A DNA stretch of 64,000 nucleotides from Streptomyces sp. NBC_00878 (GCF_026341515.1 NZ_JAPEOK010000004.1:1-64000), one strand, 5' to 3'. Positions 8,911-17,132 are shown, numbered from the stretch's first letter. Notes: generated by a model not told the origin, from the letters alone. A program made the numbers and translations.

Positions 8911-9806
8911 TCAGTGGTGGTCGCGGGCGAACTGCATGGCTTGGTGGACGCTGGTGGGAATCAGGGCGACCTTGACGCCGTGCCCGTCGTCACCCTCGGG
9001 GACGGTCTTGCGCTTGTCCTCGATGAGTTGGCATCCGATGCAGCGGTGGGTGACGGCCTGGTAGGCGTCCTCGTCGCCGTCTGCCTGCTCGTCCCACTCC
9101 TCATGCCGGGTGCCGCAGTGCGGGCACACGGTGTGCTGGTAGGCCTGGTAGGCGCGGGCTTTGCGGCGGTCGAGGTCGGACCAGGTGCCGTCGCCGTGGC
9201 CGCGGAACTGCGAGTGGGGGATTCCCCACCGATTGCAGAGCTCCATCTCGGCACGGAAGGCGGCATCATCCGTCAGCCTTTTCCCAGGTCGGTCCGCTTG
9301 TGGAGCTGGACGGACCAGGCGGCCTGCCACAGGTCGTGGGCGTCTCCAGACGACCAGGTGGCGAGGTACTTGGCGGCGGCCTCGACGGGCATGCCGTCCA
9401 GGGAGGCGGCGGAGATGACGGCCGGAGCGAAAGTTTCCATGTGCCACTCGCGGCCTGCGGATTCGTCTTCCTCGGTGGCCGGGTGTGCCGCCTGCAGCTT
9501 TTCCAGGTCCTGGCGCTCGAGGGCTTGGAAGGTGAGCACGATCGTCTTGCGGTCGTAGACCTTCTTCAGTTCGTCGGCCGCGGCTTGGGCTTCCGTTGCG
9601 TTCTTCTCGACCAGGGAGCGCGCTTCGGGATCGGTGTCCGCCAGAAAGTTGTCGCGGTAGGCGGTCAGGCGCTGGCACTCCTCCTTCGCTTCCAGGTACC
9701 TGGCGCGCAGTTCGGAGTCCTCGCACAGCCGAAACGTCCGCGTTGGCCGCTTGACCGCGTCCAGACGCTTCTGGAGGGCTTCCCACTTGCTGGTGGTCGT
9801 CGTCAT
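8911..9806 (-). CDS. tail assembly chaperone fusion (GT-type) made by -1 frameshift
   Basis: Slipping back one base at the G GGA AAA site (9279-9285) joins the first 176 codons of the upstream chaperone to a second frame ending at 8911, giving a protein of about 298 residues. The added part continues RLTDDAAFRAEMELC and carries a CPHC...CIGC zinc-ribbon-like pair. The second frame lacks a good ribosome site of its own near the junction, which supports frameshifting. The order, short/long form design and slippery sequence match the conserved G/GT arrangement of siphoviruses. That shifting occurs is inferred. Confidence 0.8.
9273..9806 (-). CDS. tail assembly chaperone (G-type)
   Basis: The 177-residue product lies between the major tail protein and the tape measure, the fixed place of tail assembly chaperones in siphoviruses. 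It starts MTTTTSKWEALQ, is charged and mostly helical, and has no membrane segment. Just before its stop codon lies a G GGA AAA heptamer in the right phase for -1 slippage. The short form is this unshifted protein; the long form is described separately. Such chaperones coat the tape measure and recruit tail tube subunits. Confidence 0.85.
   Translation of the reverse strand: MTTTTSKWEALQKRLDAVKRPTRTFRLCEDSELRARYLEAKEECQRLTAYRDNFLADTDPEARSLVEKNATEAQAAADELKKVYDRKTIVLTFQALERQDLEKLQAAHPATEEDESAGREWHMETFAPAVISAASLDGMPVEAAAKYLATWSSGDAHDLWQAAWSVQLHKRTDLGKG
9279..9285 (-). promoter_or_regulatory. -1 ribosomal slippery heptamer
   Basis: On the minus strand the sequence is GGGAAAA, read as G GGA AAA in the zero frame. 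It lies two codons before the stop of the short chaperone. This is one of the classic X XXY YYZ heptamers used by phage tail chaperone genes. Confidence 0.8.
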
Positions 9807-9892
9807 GTCGATTCCTTTGGGAAGGCCCGGCCGGGCGCGCGGCGCCCTTCCCAGACACGCCGGGGCCCGGCCGGGGGCTTGAGGAGGTGGGG

Positions 9893-10681
9893 TCAGCCGC
9901 CGGGCGTGGTGGTGGTGACGTTGACGGCAGGGCTGGTGCCGCCGGTCAGGCCGGCCGCGGAGGCGGTCATCTGTGGGACGTCGACACCGTCGTAGGCGCC
10001 GCCGAAAGTCACCGTCACCGGGGTTCCCGGGTGGGGTCCGCCCGCGCACACCACGTCGCCGGGCGCCAGGTTGGACAGCGCCACGAGAGCGGACTGCACC
10101 GCGGCCGCGTTCGCGTCGAACGCGATTCCGGCGGTGGTCTGCCCACTCCAGGTGAGCGTGTAGGTGCCGCCCGTCGGGGTGCCGGTGATCGTGACGGTCT
10201 GCACCTCGTCGGTGCCCGCGGCCGGGACGGTGGCGTTCTGCAGCGGACGGTCGGTGATGACGAACTGCACGTTGATCTTCGCGGCCTCGTTGTCCGTGCT
10301 GTAGCCCTTGGAGTTGGAGGCGACCTTCACGGGGAAGACCTCCAGGCCCTTGGCCCCGGGAACGTCTCCCTTGGAGAAGACGCACATGTACCCGGTGGTG
10401 CCCTTGGCGAGGTCGGTCTCGATGTCGTCGAGGGTGTTGTCCTCGTAGAAGCCCAGGGAGCTGTCGGCGGCCTGGTCGTCGCCGTCGATCTTCGCGACGA
10501 ACGTGGTGCCCATGTCCGGGGTCTCGATGGGCTGGTTCTCGAGGTTCCAGCCGTCGATGGTGTGGATGCCGTCGGTCAGGTCGTTTCCTGCGCTGATCTC
10601 TGCACGAGTCGGAAGAAGATCCGTCGATGCGATCGTCGGCAGGAACTTGAATTTGGTTGTGCTCTTGCGGTTGAACCTCAT
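9893..10681 (-). CDS. major tail protein with C-terminal Ig-like repeat domain
   Basis: The 262-residue product sits immediately before the tail chaperones. Residues 1-150 form the tail tube domain, with the usual beta content and an N-terminal F-L-P-T-I-A-S-T-D-L-L-P-T-R segment. Residues about 158-262 form an added domain with the motif EVQTVTITGTPTGG, then TWSGQTT, then ALSNLAPGDVV, which recurs in the decoration protein of this window. Such domains usually decorate the outside of the tube. The start is an ATG at 10681. Hairpin-rich gaps lie on both sides of the gene, as expected for a highly expressed structural gene. Confidence 0.85.
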   Translation of the reverse strand: MRFNRKSTTKFKFLPTIASTDLLPTRAEISAGNDLTDGIHTIDGWNLENQPIETPDMGTTFVAKIDGDDQAADSSLGFYEDNTLDDIETDLAKGTTGYMCVFSKGDVPGAKGLEVFPVKVASNSKGYSTDNEAAKINVQFVITDRPLQNATVPAAGTDEVQTVTITGTPTGGTYTLTWSGQTTAGIAFDANAAAVQSALVALSNLAPGDVVCAGGPHPGTPVTVTFGGAYDGVDVPQMTASAAGLTGGTSPAVNVTTTTPGG

Positions 10682-10810
10682 GGTGGCCCCTCGCGGATCG
10701 GGGCCAATCGTGGGGCCCCTGCTACACGTGTGTCGGTGTGGCGGCCACCTGTGGTGGTGGCGTCCGCGTGGGGTCCCGCCGCGGTGCGGTGATTGCCTCC
10801 CTGAAGAGGG
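10682..10810. other. hairpin-rich spacer upstream of the major tail gene
   Basis: This 129-base gap separates the tail terminator-like gene from the major tail protein gene. It is rich in GGGGCC/GGCCCC-type complementary runs and has no convincing coding frame. It may hold the leader or an extra promoter for the tail protein, but no -10/-35 pair could be fixed. Confidence 0.35.
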
Positions 10811-11284
10811 TCAGGCGCCGGTCTCCTCGAGGAAGAACCGGTAACGGATCACACTGGTGATGATGGCATCTCCCGCGTCGGACGTTCCCCCGGGTTCCCG
10901 GGCCTCCCGGCGGTCGCAGTGCACTCCGGGAATGGTCAGAGGGTGCTGGTAGCCGGGCGTTCCGTCGGTGCGGCGCTGGATGACCTTGCGGCCGCGGTCG
11001 GCCAGCCACTGCGCCTGTTCGCCGCCGCCGCGGGTGTCGTCGTCTCCTTCGGCCGGGCCGGATACGAACGTCGCCTGGTAGGCGGAGATGGCGGTGGTGT
11101 GCCGGTCGGCCAGCGTGTGGTCGTCGGTCAGGTGGTCCAGCGGGTCCAGGAGCGTGTACGGCGGCGCGTACGGCGTGCCGGTGGCCGGGTTGATGGGTAC
11201 GGTGCGCTCCCCGACCGGCTTCCCGGTGACCAGCTCCAGGAGTTCGATGACGGCCTTGGTGACGGGCTCTCGGTCGATCATCAT
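10811..11284 (-). CDS. tail terminator-like protein
   Basis: The product has 157 residues beginning MMIDREPVTKAVIELLELVTG. Position is the main evidence: it directly precedes the major tail gene and follows a gp10-like gene, which is the usual place for tail terminator/tail completion proteins. The start overlaps the preceding stop (ATGATGA), so either of two adjacent ATGs can serve. The C-terminus contains an SVIRYRFFLEET strand fitting the beta-sheet core of terminator proteins. No catalytic motif is expected. Confidence 0.6.
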   Translation of the reverse strand: MMIDREPVTKAVIELLELVTGKPVGERTVPINPATGTPYAPPYTLLDPLDHLTDDHTLADRHTTAISAYQATFVSGPAEGDDDTRGGGEQAQWLADRGRKVIQRRTDGTPGYQHPLTIPGVHCDRREAREPGGTSDAGDAIITSVIRYRFFLEETGA

Positions 11285-11676
11285 CAGCTCCCGAAGATGC
11301 GGTCGCAGGCGGCTTTGAACGGGTCGATGATGATCTCCTCGAGCTCGTTGACCGACGGTTCCACGTGCGGGAACGGGGGCTGCCGGAAGAAGCGGCCGAG
11401 GCTGTCGTACATGTTCATGTAGCCGTACTCGAGACGCCGTCCCTGCGGAGCGCGGGTGCCGATGGTGACTCCGCCGCCGTCCGGCACCGGGAACGGCTCC
11501 GGCTGCCACGACCCGCGGTAGTCGCCGGAGATGACGTTCGGCCCGGGCCTGCCCGACGCCCGCTCCATGATGAGCGCGCGCAGGAGGCGGCCCTGCTGCT
11601 GCACAGTGCGGTCCACCTCCGGTCCGACGCGGTCGGCGGCCGTGTTCAGCCGTTCGGCGAACTGGTCCAGGTCCAT
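11284..11676 (-). CDS. HK97 gp10-like neck/tail completion protein
   Basis: This 130-residue protein starts MDLDQFAERLNTAADRVGPEVDRTVQQQGRLL at its N-terminus, given here in segments under the length limit: MDLDQFAERLNT, then AADRVGPEVDRT. A G-x-Y-R-G-S-W and an R-R-L-E-Y-G-Y segment follow. This is the layout of HK97 gp10-type proteins: an N-terminal helix, a loop with G-x-L-R-x-S, then a E-Y-G core. It joins head and tail. Start and stop overlap both neighbours as ATGA, making the reading frame secure. Confidence 0.7.
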   Translation of the reverse strand: MDLDQFAERLNTAADRVGPEVDRTVQQQGRLLRALIMERASGRPGPNVISGDYRGSWQPEPFPVPDGGGVTIGTRAPQGRRLEYGYMNMYDSLGRFFRQPPFPHVEPSVNELEEIIIDPFKAACDRIFGS

Positions 11677-12116
11677 CAGGTCACCTGCCTGGTCTGCTGG
11701 ATCTGGTCCAGGGCGGTCGTGCGGACGACGGCGATGGTTCCGGCGCCGCCCGGGTCCTGGACCCGCCACTTGCGGCCGAGAAGCGCCAGGTCCCCGCCCT
11801 CGTGGATGGCGACGACGGAGACGATCTGGTCCTTCTCCGCGACCGGGGCATCGAGGGGGGTGAGGAGCCGGTACTTGGAGCGCGTCTCGGGCGCCCACGG
11901 CAGGTTGGCGCCGGGGATGGCGATGACTTCGGCGGCCGTGCCGGCGGTCTGGACGGCTCCGCGCCCCTCGTAGAGGGTCTCCGGCTCCGGATAGGTGTAC
12001 TGGCCGGTCTCGGTGTCGAAGACACGCGGCCCGGTGCTGGGGTCGGTGATGCGTACGGTGTCCCAGGGGATCAGGTCCTCGATGACCTGGGTGATTGCGG
12101 TGAAGTCCAGGGCCAT
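11676..12116 (-). CDS. head-tail connector protein (DUF6093-like)
   Basis: The 146-residue product has an N-terminal helix, then a beta-rich body with VRITDPSTG, a GRGAVQTAG segment and a C-terminal GRKWRVQDPG turn. This style and place fit the head closure proteins annotated as DUF6093 in actinophages; the family name is given from memory of such layouts. ATGA overlaps on both sides show translational coupling. The role is inferred from gene order. Confidence 0.55.
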   Translation of the reverse strand: MALDFTAITQVIEDLIPWDTVRITDPSTGPRVFDTETGQYTYPEPETLYEGRGAVQTAGTAAEVIAIPGANLPWAPETRSKYRLLTPLDAPVAEKDQIVSVVAIHEGGDLALLGRKWRVQDPGGAGTIAVVRTTALDQIQQTRQVT

Positions 12117-12505
12117 CAGTCGCCTGCCTTCCCGCCGCGCGCCCACTCCGTGAGGACGGCGAGCATCGACCGGGCGGTGGCGCCCGGGCCGCCGCCGTAG
12201 TCGGACCGGTTCAGCGACTCCTGGTCCAGCAGTACGGGGTCGACTTGGGCGAGGAACGCGGCCACGATGTCGCCGGGCGTCTGGCTGACCCCGACGGCGA
12301 CCTGGGCGAGGCCTTCGAACGCTGTGTTCTTGGGGTGTCGGGTGTGCAGGACCAGCCGGGGCAGTGAGGCCGCGATGTCGTGCTCGAGGACGTACCCGGT
12401 GACCAGGCCGTCGGACAGGGGGGTGCCGTCCAGGGCGATGGTGGCGTGGCCGGGCTGCGCGTCGATCCGTACGCCGCGCGCCTGCGGCTCGGACGGAGTG
12501 GCCAT
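12116..12505 (-). CDS. head-tail joining region protein of unknown function
   Basis: This 129-residue protein starts MATPSEPQARGVRIDAQ and contains a beta-rich first half (VRIDAQPGHATIALDGTPL) followed by helices. It has no signal peptide, membrane segment or Cys motif. The ATG at 12505 overlaps the upstream stop. Being locked within the connector gene chain, it is probably a structural or assembly protein. Confidence 0.55.
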   Translation of the reverse strand: MATPSEPQARGVRIDAQPGHATIALDGTPLSDGLVTGYVLEHDIAASLPRLVLHTRHPKNTAFEGLAQVAVGVSQTPGDIVAAFLAQVDPVLLDQESLNRSDYGGGPGATARSMLAVLTEWARGGKAGD

Positions 12506-12741
12506 CACTCGTCGCCGCTCTTGCGGATCTCGGACTGGTTGACGATCTGCTGCGCCGACGTGATCAGTCCGTTCTGGTCGATCCACGACAGGCCTTCGCT
12601 GCAGGACAGTGCGAGGGAGACCTCTCCGTCCTTGTCGACGACCTTCGCGATGACGAGAGCGGACGACACGAGGTCGCCTTCGTCCATCTCCAGGGTGTTC
12701 CCCAGGCCGTCCAGGATCGGCCCCATGGGCTGTTCGGTCAT
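12505..12741 (-). CDS. small connector-region protein
   Basis: The product has 78 residues, starting MTEQPMGPILDGLGNT. It is acidic and beta-rich, with the stretch LVSSALVIAKVVDKDGEVS. ATGA overlaps at both ends place it firmly in the head-tail operon. No family is recognised; it may be a small adaptor or an assembly factor. Confidence 0.5.
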   Translation of the reverse strand: MTEQPMGPILDGLGNTLEMDEGDLVSSALVIAKVVDKDGEVSLALSCSEGLSWIDQNGLITSAQQIVNQSEIRKSGDE

Positions 12742-13580
12742 AGGAGGGCTCCGGACATGATGTCGGTACGGCCAGCGATATCCAGGCGGGGCAGCAGTTC
12801 CCGCTGGCAGTTCGGATGTGCCACGGGGTGGGCGAGGGCGTCCTGCACGGTACGGATAGTCCGGTTGGCCTTGTCCTCGTCGTCGTGCGACGTCCATCCA
12901 CAACCAGCGCCGTCACGGATCTCCACGAACGGCGTTCCGAGCTCATCCTGGGCAGTGTGGGCGGCGCCGGTGTTGGCGGTGGTGACGGCCTGCCAGGTGA
13001 CGGCTGCGGACGCCCACGAGTCGACGGGGTGCCGGGCGTTGTTGGCGTAGACGACGGTTCCTAGGGGATGGTCGCGACGTAGGGCGGCGGTGTCGACGCG
13101 GAGGCTCTGCGGGTCGCGGGCGGCGTCCTGGGCCGCGCGGAGGAAGGCGCGGGCGCGGCGGAGGGCTTCGCGGATGCGGGAGGTGAGGTCGGCGTAGTAC
13201 TGGGCGGAGATGGTGGTGATGGCGTCGCGGTGCCGGGCGGTCCACCCGAACCGGGAGAGGGGCCGGTCGGCGCGCTCCAGGATCTGCCAGGCGCCTTCGC
13301 GGTAGACGAGGGGCAGGTCGGTGGCGGCCCAGCGTTCGACGAAGGACATGGCGGCCCGATCGAAGGCGGCGAGGGCCTGGTTGAAGGCGGCGACGGCGGC
13401 GCGGACGCGGGCGTTGGCGCCGCGGCTGGGCCCGGGCCGGATCGTGGCGAGGGCGGCGAGGAGGGCGTTCTGGGCGGTGGCGAGGATGCCCCAGGCGCCG
13501 GTGAGCCGGGTGGTGGCGTTGGTGATGAACCCGATGAGGCGCTGACGGAGGGTGCGTCCGCGCCGTACGGGGGTGCTCAT
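12738..13580 (-). CDS. MuF-like minor head protein
   Basis: This 280-residue protein is helical and Ala/Arg-rich in its first 200 residues. It ends with the signature of SPP1 gp7/MuF C-terminal domains: GCGWTSHDDEDKANR, then AHPVAHPNCQRELLPRL, with the Cys/His pair of the HPNC motif intact. Such proteins enter the head with the portal and may be ejected with the DNA. It is separated from the portal by the capsid genes, a common actinophage order. The ATG at 13580 overlaps the previous gene by four bases. Confidence 0.75.
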   Translation of the reverse strand: MSTPVRRGRTLRQRLIGFITNATTRLTGAWGILATAQNALLAALATIRPGPSRGANARVRAAVAAFNQALAAFDRAAMSFVERWAATDLPLVYREGAWQILERADRPLSRFGWTARHRDAITTISAQYYADLTSRIREALRRARAFLRAAQDAARDPQSLRVDTAALRRDHPLGTVVYANNARHPVDSWASAAVTWQAVTTANTGAAHTAQDELGTPFVEIRDGAGCGWTSHDDEDKANRTIRTVQDALAHPVAHPNCQRELLPRLDIAGRTDIMSGALL

Positions 13581-13915
13581 CGGCGGGGCCGTTCAACCAG
13601 GTACAGCACCCCGAGCGCCGTGTCGCCGCTGTCGCCGCTGTCGCCGGCGGGGTCGTCGGGCGCGGGCGAGGCGCCAGACTCCAGGAGTGCGATCTCCCGC
13701 TCGTACGCTCGGATGTTTTCGCTGATGGAGACGGAGACGACGCTGGAGACGTTGACGGTGGCGACTTGGGCGCGCAGGTCGGCGAGGCGTTCGTTGAGGA
13801 CCTCAAGGGCGACGGCGCGTGCGGTGCCGAGGCGCGTGTAGCGGGTGTTCAGGTCGGTCAGGTCGGTGGCCCTGCCGAGTTTCGAGATCAGCCACGCTTG
13901 TACGGATGCGTCCAC
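13577..13915 (-). CDS. head-region protein of unknown function
   Basis: The 112-residue product has an N-terminal helix, a central coiled-coil-like stretch (about 30-78) and an acidic low-complexity tail with repeated GDSGD. It starts after a hairpin terminator and heads the connector cluster, overlapping the MuF-like gene as ATGA. Similar short helical proteins precede MuF genes in actinophages. Its function is unknown. Confidence 0.55.
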   Translation of the reverse strand: MDASVQAWLISKLGRATDLTDLNTRYTRLGTARAVALEVLNERLADLRAQVATVNVSSVVSVSISENIRAYEREIALLESGASPAPDDPAGDSGDSGDTALGVLYLVERPRR

Positions 13916-13957
13916 GGGGCGTCCTTCCAGGGGCGGTGGGAAGAAGTGGGTGCGCGG

Positions 13958-14006
13958 GTGCGGGCCCGCCCTGTTGGCGCCCCCACCACAGGGGGCGGGC
14001 CCGCAC
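13958..14006 (-). terminator. strong hairpin between capsid and connector genes
   Basis: The arms GTGCGGGCCCGCCC(T)G at 13958-13973 and their complement at 13989-14006 form a 15-17 base-pair GC-rich stem with a short loop. There is no long T run, which is usual for Streptomyces terminators. It probably lowers read-through from the highly expressed capsid genes into the connector genes. Confidence 0.6.
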
Positions 14007-14010
14007 TCCG

Positions 14011-14340
14011 CTAGTCGCCGCTGTCGCCCTCGCCAGCGGCGTCCCGGCCCCGGGCCGGCTTGGTGGCCGCGGTCTTGCGTGCGGCGGTCTTCTTGGCTGC
14101 CGGGGCGGCCTGGGGGTTAGCGTCGCCGGAGGTTTCCGAGGCGTCGCCAGAGGCGCCGTCCGGGCCGTCGCCGGTGCCGGCTGTCTTGGGCGGGCGGGGC
14201 AGCTTCCCGTCGACCCAGGCGGCCCGGCTCGTCACCAGGGCGGCCAGGCGCGGCTCCGGGCAGGTGCCCGGGTGCAGCGTGACCGACTGGCGGGTCTCCG
14301 GGTCCGTGACGTACACGGTTGCTGCGAGCTGTGCGGCCAT
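14011..14340 (-). CDS. small head protein with Lys/Ala-rich tail
   Basis: The 109-residue product follows the major capsid gene after three bases. Residues 1-50 form a small folded part (TVYVTDPETRQSV...LVTSRAAWVDG). Residues 55-109 are low complexity, with AAKKTAARKTAATK repeats like histone H1 tails. In actinophages such proteins sit beside the capsid gene and are often small head or DNA-contact proteins. The role is inferred from position and composition. Confidence 0.5.
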   Translation of the reverse strand: MAAQLAATVYVTDPETRQSVTLHPGTCPEPRLAALVTSRAAWVDGKLPRPPKTAGTGDGPDGASGDASETSGDANPQAAPAAKKTAARKTAATKPARGRDAAGEGDSGD

Positions 14341-14343
14341 GGG

Positions 14344-15408
14344 TCACCACACCGTCGCAGCGATGTGGATGTCCGGGGTGTACATGACCGGCAGTGCGGC
14401 CGCGGCGCCCTTCGTCCACACCTGGACCGGGTCGTCCTGGTAGCCGGAGGTGACGATGATGCCGGGGGCTTCCTCGCGGTCGATGGCGGGGTTGCCGCCG
14501 CTGGAGAGGACGATGCCTTCGGCGGTGAGCCCGTACTGGGTCTCGGCCATCTGGCGGGCGTCCGGCGGCAGGAGGAAGAACATGTTCTCCGGCAGCGGGC
14601 GGGCGTCGGTTCCGTCGTCCAGGGGGATCTTCACGTCGTAGGTGACGACCTGCGGCAGTCCGTACCGGGCGCGGACCGTGTTGACCTGGTCCTGCGCGAG
14701 GACCGCGGTGGGGATCGTGGACGCGGAGTTGACGCTGTTGTAGTAGGCGGCCCGGTAGGAGTCGTTGCCCAGCATGAGCGCCCACGTGGTGTACGAGGTG
14801 AGCGCCCGGGAGGGTGCGGGGGCTCCGGAGTCCCGCAGGACCTTGATCCACCGCATCTCGTCGGCGAGGATGTCGGCCGTCGGGTCGGTCCAGTCGACCG
14901 GAGCGGTCGGCATGTTCGCCGAGGGGACGTTGTGGTTGGCCTCGATGGTCAGGCCGTTCTCCCCGGTCAGGGTGAACTTCCCGTCGACGAGGAGGTCGCC
15001 GGCCGCGAGTTCCATGCGGTGGCGGACGGACAGGACGTGGGCTGCGGCGTCGTCGTAGATGGATTCGACGAGGTCGTCGCCGTCCATGCCGCGCTGCACG
15101 TTCTGGAGGATGGTCTCCAGCTCGCTGATGATGTACTTCTGGCCGAGCGGCAGGAGCTTGCCCTCGGTCACCCAGCGGGTGATCTCCCGGGAGGCGACCT
15201 TGGTCTGGGCGTCCCACGCGCGGTAGGAGGCTGCGGCCACGCGCCGGTTGCCGCCGCGGATCTGGTACTTGACCGAGTTGACGGTCCGCTCGGGGATCAC
15301 GGACTGGGTGAGGAGGTAGTCGGCCGGGGTCTGGATCTCCCGGACGAACGCGTTGATCTCCGTCGGGTTGATGCCCCGCAGGAGGACCTCAAGCATGTCG
15401 TTAGGCAT
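14344..15408 (-). CDS. major capsid protein, lambda gpE family
   Basis: The 354-residue protein begins MPNDMLEVLLRGINPTEINA. The layout matches E-type HK97-fold capsid proteins (PF03864-like): an N-arm, the S-V-K-Y-Q-I-R-G-G-N-R segment, the Q-R-G-M-D-G-D-D-L spine region, and the C-terminal Y-Q-D-D-P-V-Q-V-W beta strands. The ATG at 15408 has an AGGGGA site just upstream. A decoration protein gene precedes it, as expected for this capsid type, in which D-like trimers clamp the lattice. Confidence 0.9.
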   Translation of the reverse strand: MPNDMLEVLLRGINPTEINAFVREIQTPADYLLTQSVIPERTVNSVKYQIRGGNRRVAAASYRAWDAQTKVASREITRWVTEGKLLPLGQKYIISELETILQNVQRGMDGDDLVESIYDDAAAHVLSVRHRMELAAGDLLVDGKFTLTGENGLTIEANHNVPSANMPTAPVDWTDPTADILADEMRWIKVLRDSGAPAPSRALTSYTTWALMLGNDSYRAAYYNSVNSASTIPTAVLAQDQVNTVRARYGLPQVVTYDVKIPLDDGTDARPLPENMFFLLPPDARQMAETQYGLTAEGIVLSSGGNPAIDREEAPGIIVTSGYQDDPVQVWTKGAAAALPVMYTPDIHIAATVW

Positions 15409-15421
15409 GGGGGGTCCCCTC

Positions 15422-16156
15422 TCAGACCTTGTAGACGAACTGGGTGTTGGAGCCGGTCGGCACGTCGGTGGGGTCGAACGCGACGGGCAGCTTGGCGGGG
15501 TTGATCTGGCCGTGGACCATGAGCGGGGCGGCGGCCTTGGTGGCGCCGGGGTAGAACGACACCTCCATGAAGAGGAATCCGGCGAAAACGTCGGTGCCGT
15601 CCGCGGGGGCCGCGGTCCCGCCTGCGGTGGTGGTGGCGATGGTGATGTCCGGGGTGGTGCCGCCGGTGAAGCTCTCGGTGGTCGTCGGCGCGGCGACGTT
15701 CTCACCCAGCTGAGTTCCGCCCCAGGTGAGCGTCCACGGTCCGCCGGCCGAACCGGTGACGACCACGTCGCCGGGGGCGATGTTGGACAGCGCCTCCAGA
15801 GCGGTCTGGACCTGGGCTGCGGTGGCGTTGTAGGCGAGCGCGGCGGTGGTCTGTCCGGACCAGGTGATGGTGAACGTTCCGCCGGTCGGGCCGCCGGTCA
15901 CGGTCAGGGTCTGGACCTCGTTGGTGACCGCCGCGTACGGGGCGTACAGACCCGATGCGGTGATCTTACCGAGGGGGATGCCCGACTTCAGCTTGCGCTC
16001 CGGCTGGTAGGCGGACGCCGCAGTCCAGTGGAGGTTCTCGTCGAACTGGGTGAGGTCGAGGGTGACGGTCTCGTTTGCTTCGATGCCGAGCATGCTCATG
16101 AGCCACGGGCGGCCGACAGCGAGCGTCTCGGTGCTGGTGTACGGCTGGATGTCCAC
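15422..16156 (-). CDS. head decoration protein with inserted Ig-like domain
   Basis: The 244-residue protein lies directly before the capsid gene, as lambda D relatives do. Residues 1-78 and about 182-244 look like the two halves of a decoration fold; the second begins DGTDVFAGFLFMEVS and ends near the Y-K-V terminus. Between them, residues about 79-180 carry a domain with EVQTLTVTGGPTGG, TWSGQTT and ALSNIAPGDVV. The same domain forms the C-terminus of the major tail protein. Decoration proteins stabilise the expanded capsid; the insert would project from the surface. Confidence 0.8.
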   Translation of the reverse strand: MDIQPYTSTETLAVGRPWLMSMLGIEANETVTLDLTQFDENLHWTAASAYQPERKLKSGIPLGKITASGLYAPYAAVTNEVQTLTVTGGPTGGTFTITWSGQTTAALAYNATAAQVQTALEALSNIAPGDVVVTGSAGGPWTLTWGGTQLGENVAAPTTTESFTGGTTPDITIATTTAGGTAAPADGTDVFAGFLFMEVSFYPGATKAAAPLMVHGQINPAKLPVAFDPTDVPTGSNTQFVYKV

Positions 16157-16262
16157 GCCGTAGCCCCTTTCGCGAAATACGCGGGTGTGTGTGAGGGCAC
16201 CGGTTGGTGGTGCCGTCCACGTGGGGTCAGGGCGTGGTCCCTACGGTGGTGCCGTTCTGGGG
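16157..16262. other. hairpin-rich gap between scaffold and decoration genes
   Basis: The 106-base gap carries the palindromic stretch GGCACCGGTTGGTGGTGCC (16197-16215) and further GC-rich complementary runs. It could end or attenuate the packaging/scaffold transcript, or start a capsid transcript. No promoter was fixed. Confidence 0.35.
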
Positions 16263-17132
16263 TCAGTCGGTGTCCGGTGCGCGCAGGCCCCGGTCGATGG
16301 CCATCTTCCGGGCGCGTTCCTTCACGGCGTCCTTCCCGCCGGTGGGCTGGCGGGGTGCGTTGCCTCCGGCCGGCGCCCCGGACGGTGCGGGGGGAAGGGT
16401 CTGCGGGGCGGCGGCGGTGCCGAACAGTTCCGGGCGGCGCTGCTTCAACTTCGCTGCGGCGTCCGCCACAGCGGCCGGTTCGGCGTCGGGGGTGTCACGC
16501 AGGTCCCGCTCCAGCATGGCCAGCGCGTCCTGGAGGTTCGGGGCCGATACCTGGCCCTGGTCGTCGAGGACGTCGATGGCGCCGATACGGATGAGGGCCT
16601 GCTCCCGCAGCAGGGCCCGGCGGTCCGCGGCGATCTGGGCGCGTTCGCTGTCGACGGTCTGCCGGTCGCTCTGGAGGGCCTGCTGCTGCCGCTGGATTTC
16701 CTCCTGGCGGCGCTGCTCCTCGGACAGCTGCTGCTGGCGGGCCTGTTCGGCCTGCTTGAACACGTCACCGAACCGGGCCGGGTCGAAGGAGTCGGGGTCG
16801 ATGCCTGCGGCTTCGGCTACCTGCCGGAAGGCGGCGCGGCGGCCCTCTTCCTTCTCGTCCTTCATGATGACGTTGAGACGGCGCTGGGTGAAGGTGACCT
16901 TCTCTTCGTCCGGGTCCACGGCGGGCGCAGGCGGTACGGCAGGTGCTGCGGGAGGCTGCTGGCCGGTGCGGGCGGCGAGCTCCGCTGGCGTCGGCACGGC
17001 GGCGGGAGGTGCGGCCGGGTCGGTGGCGGTGCCGGAGTTGTAGAACGTGGCGAGGGCAGCCACGCCGGTGTACGGGTGGGCCCATCCGGTACGGGCTACC
17101 GGGCCGAGGCGGTGCTGCGCGGGGCGACGCAT
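16263..17132 (-). CDS. capsid scaffolding protein
   Basis: The ATG at 17132 has a GGGAGGAC site ten bases upstream, giving 289 residues; an upstream in-frame GTG at 17198 lacks a good site and would overlap the portal. The N-terminus is Pro/Ala-rich. Residues about 95-200 form a long Gln/Glu/Arg coiled coil with runs such as QARQQQLSEEQRRQEE. The C-terminus is basic (KDAVKERARKMA). A central coiled coil with a basic C-terminal capsid-binding tip is the hallmark of scaffolds, and the place between portal and capsid genes agrees. Confidence 0.8.
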   Translation of the reverse strand: MRRPAQHRLGPVARTGWAHPYTGVAALATFYNSGTATDPAAPPAAVPTPAELAARTGQQPPAAPAVPPAPAVDPDEEKVTFTQRRLNVIMKDEKEEGRRAAFRQVAEAAGIDPDSFDPARFGDVFKQAEQARQQQLSEEQRRQEEIQRQQQALQSDRQTVDSERAQIAADRRALLREQALIRIGAIDVLDDQGQVSAPNLQDALAMLERDLRDTPDAEPAAVADAAAKLKQRRPELFGTAAAPQTLPPAPSGAPAGGNAPRQPTGGKDAVKERARKMAIDRGLRAPDTD

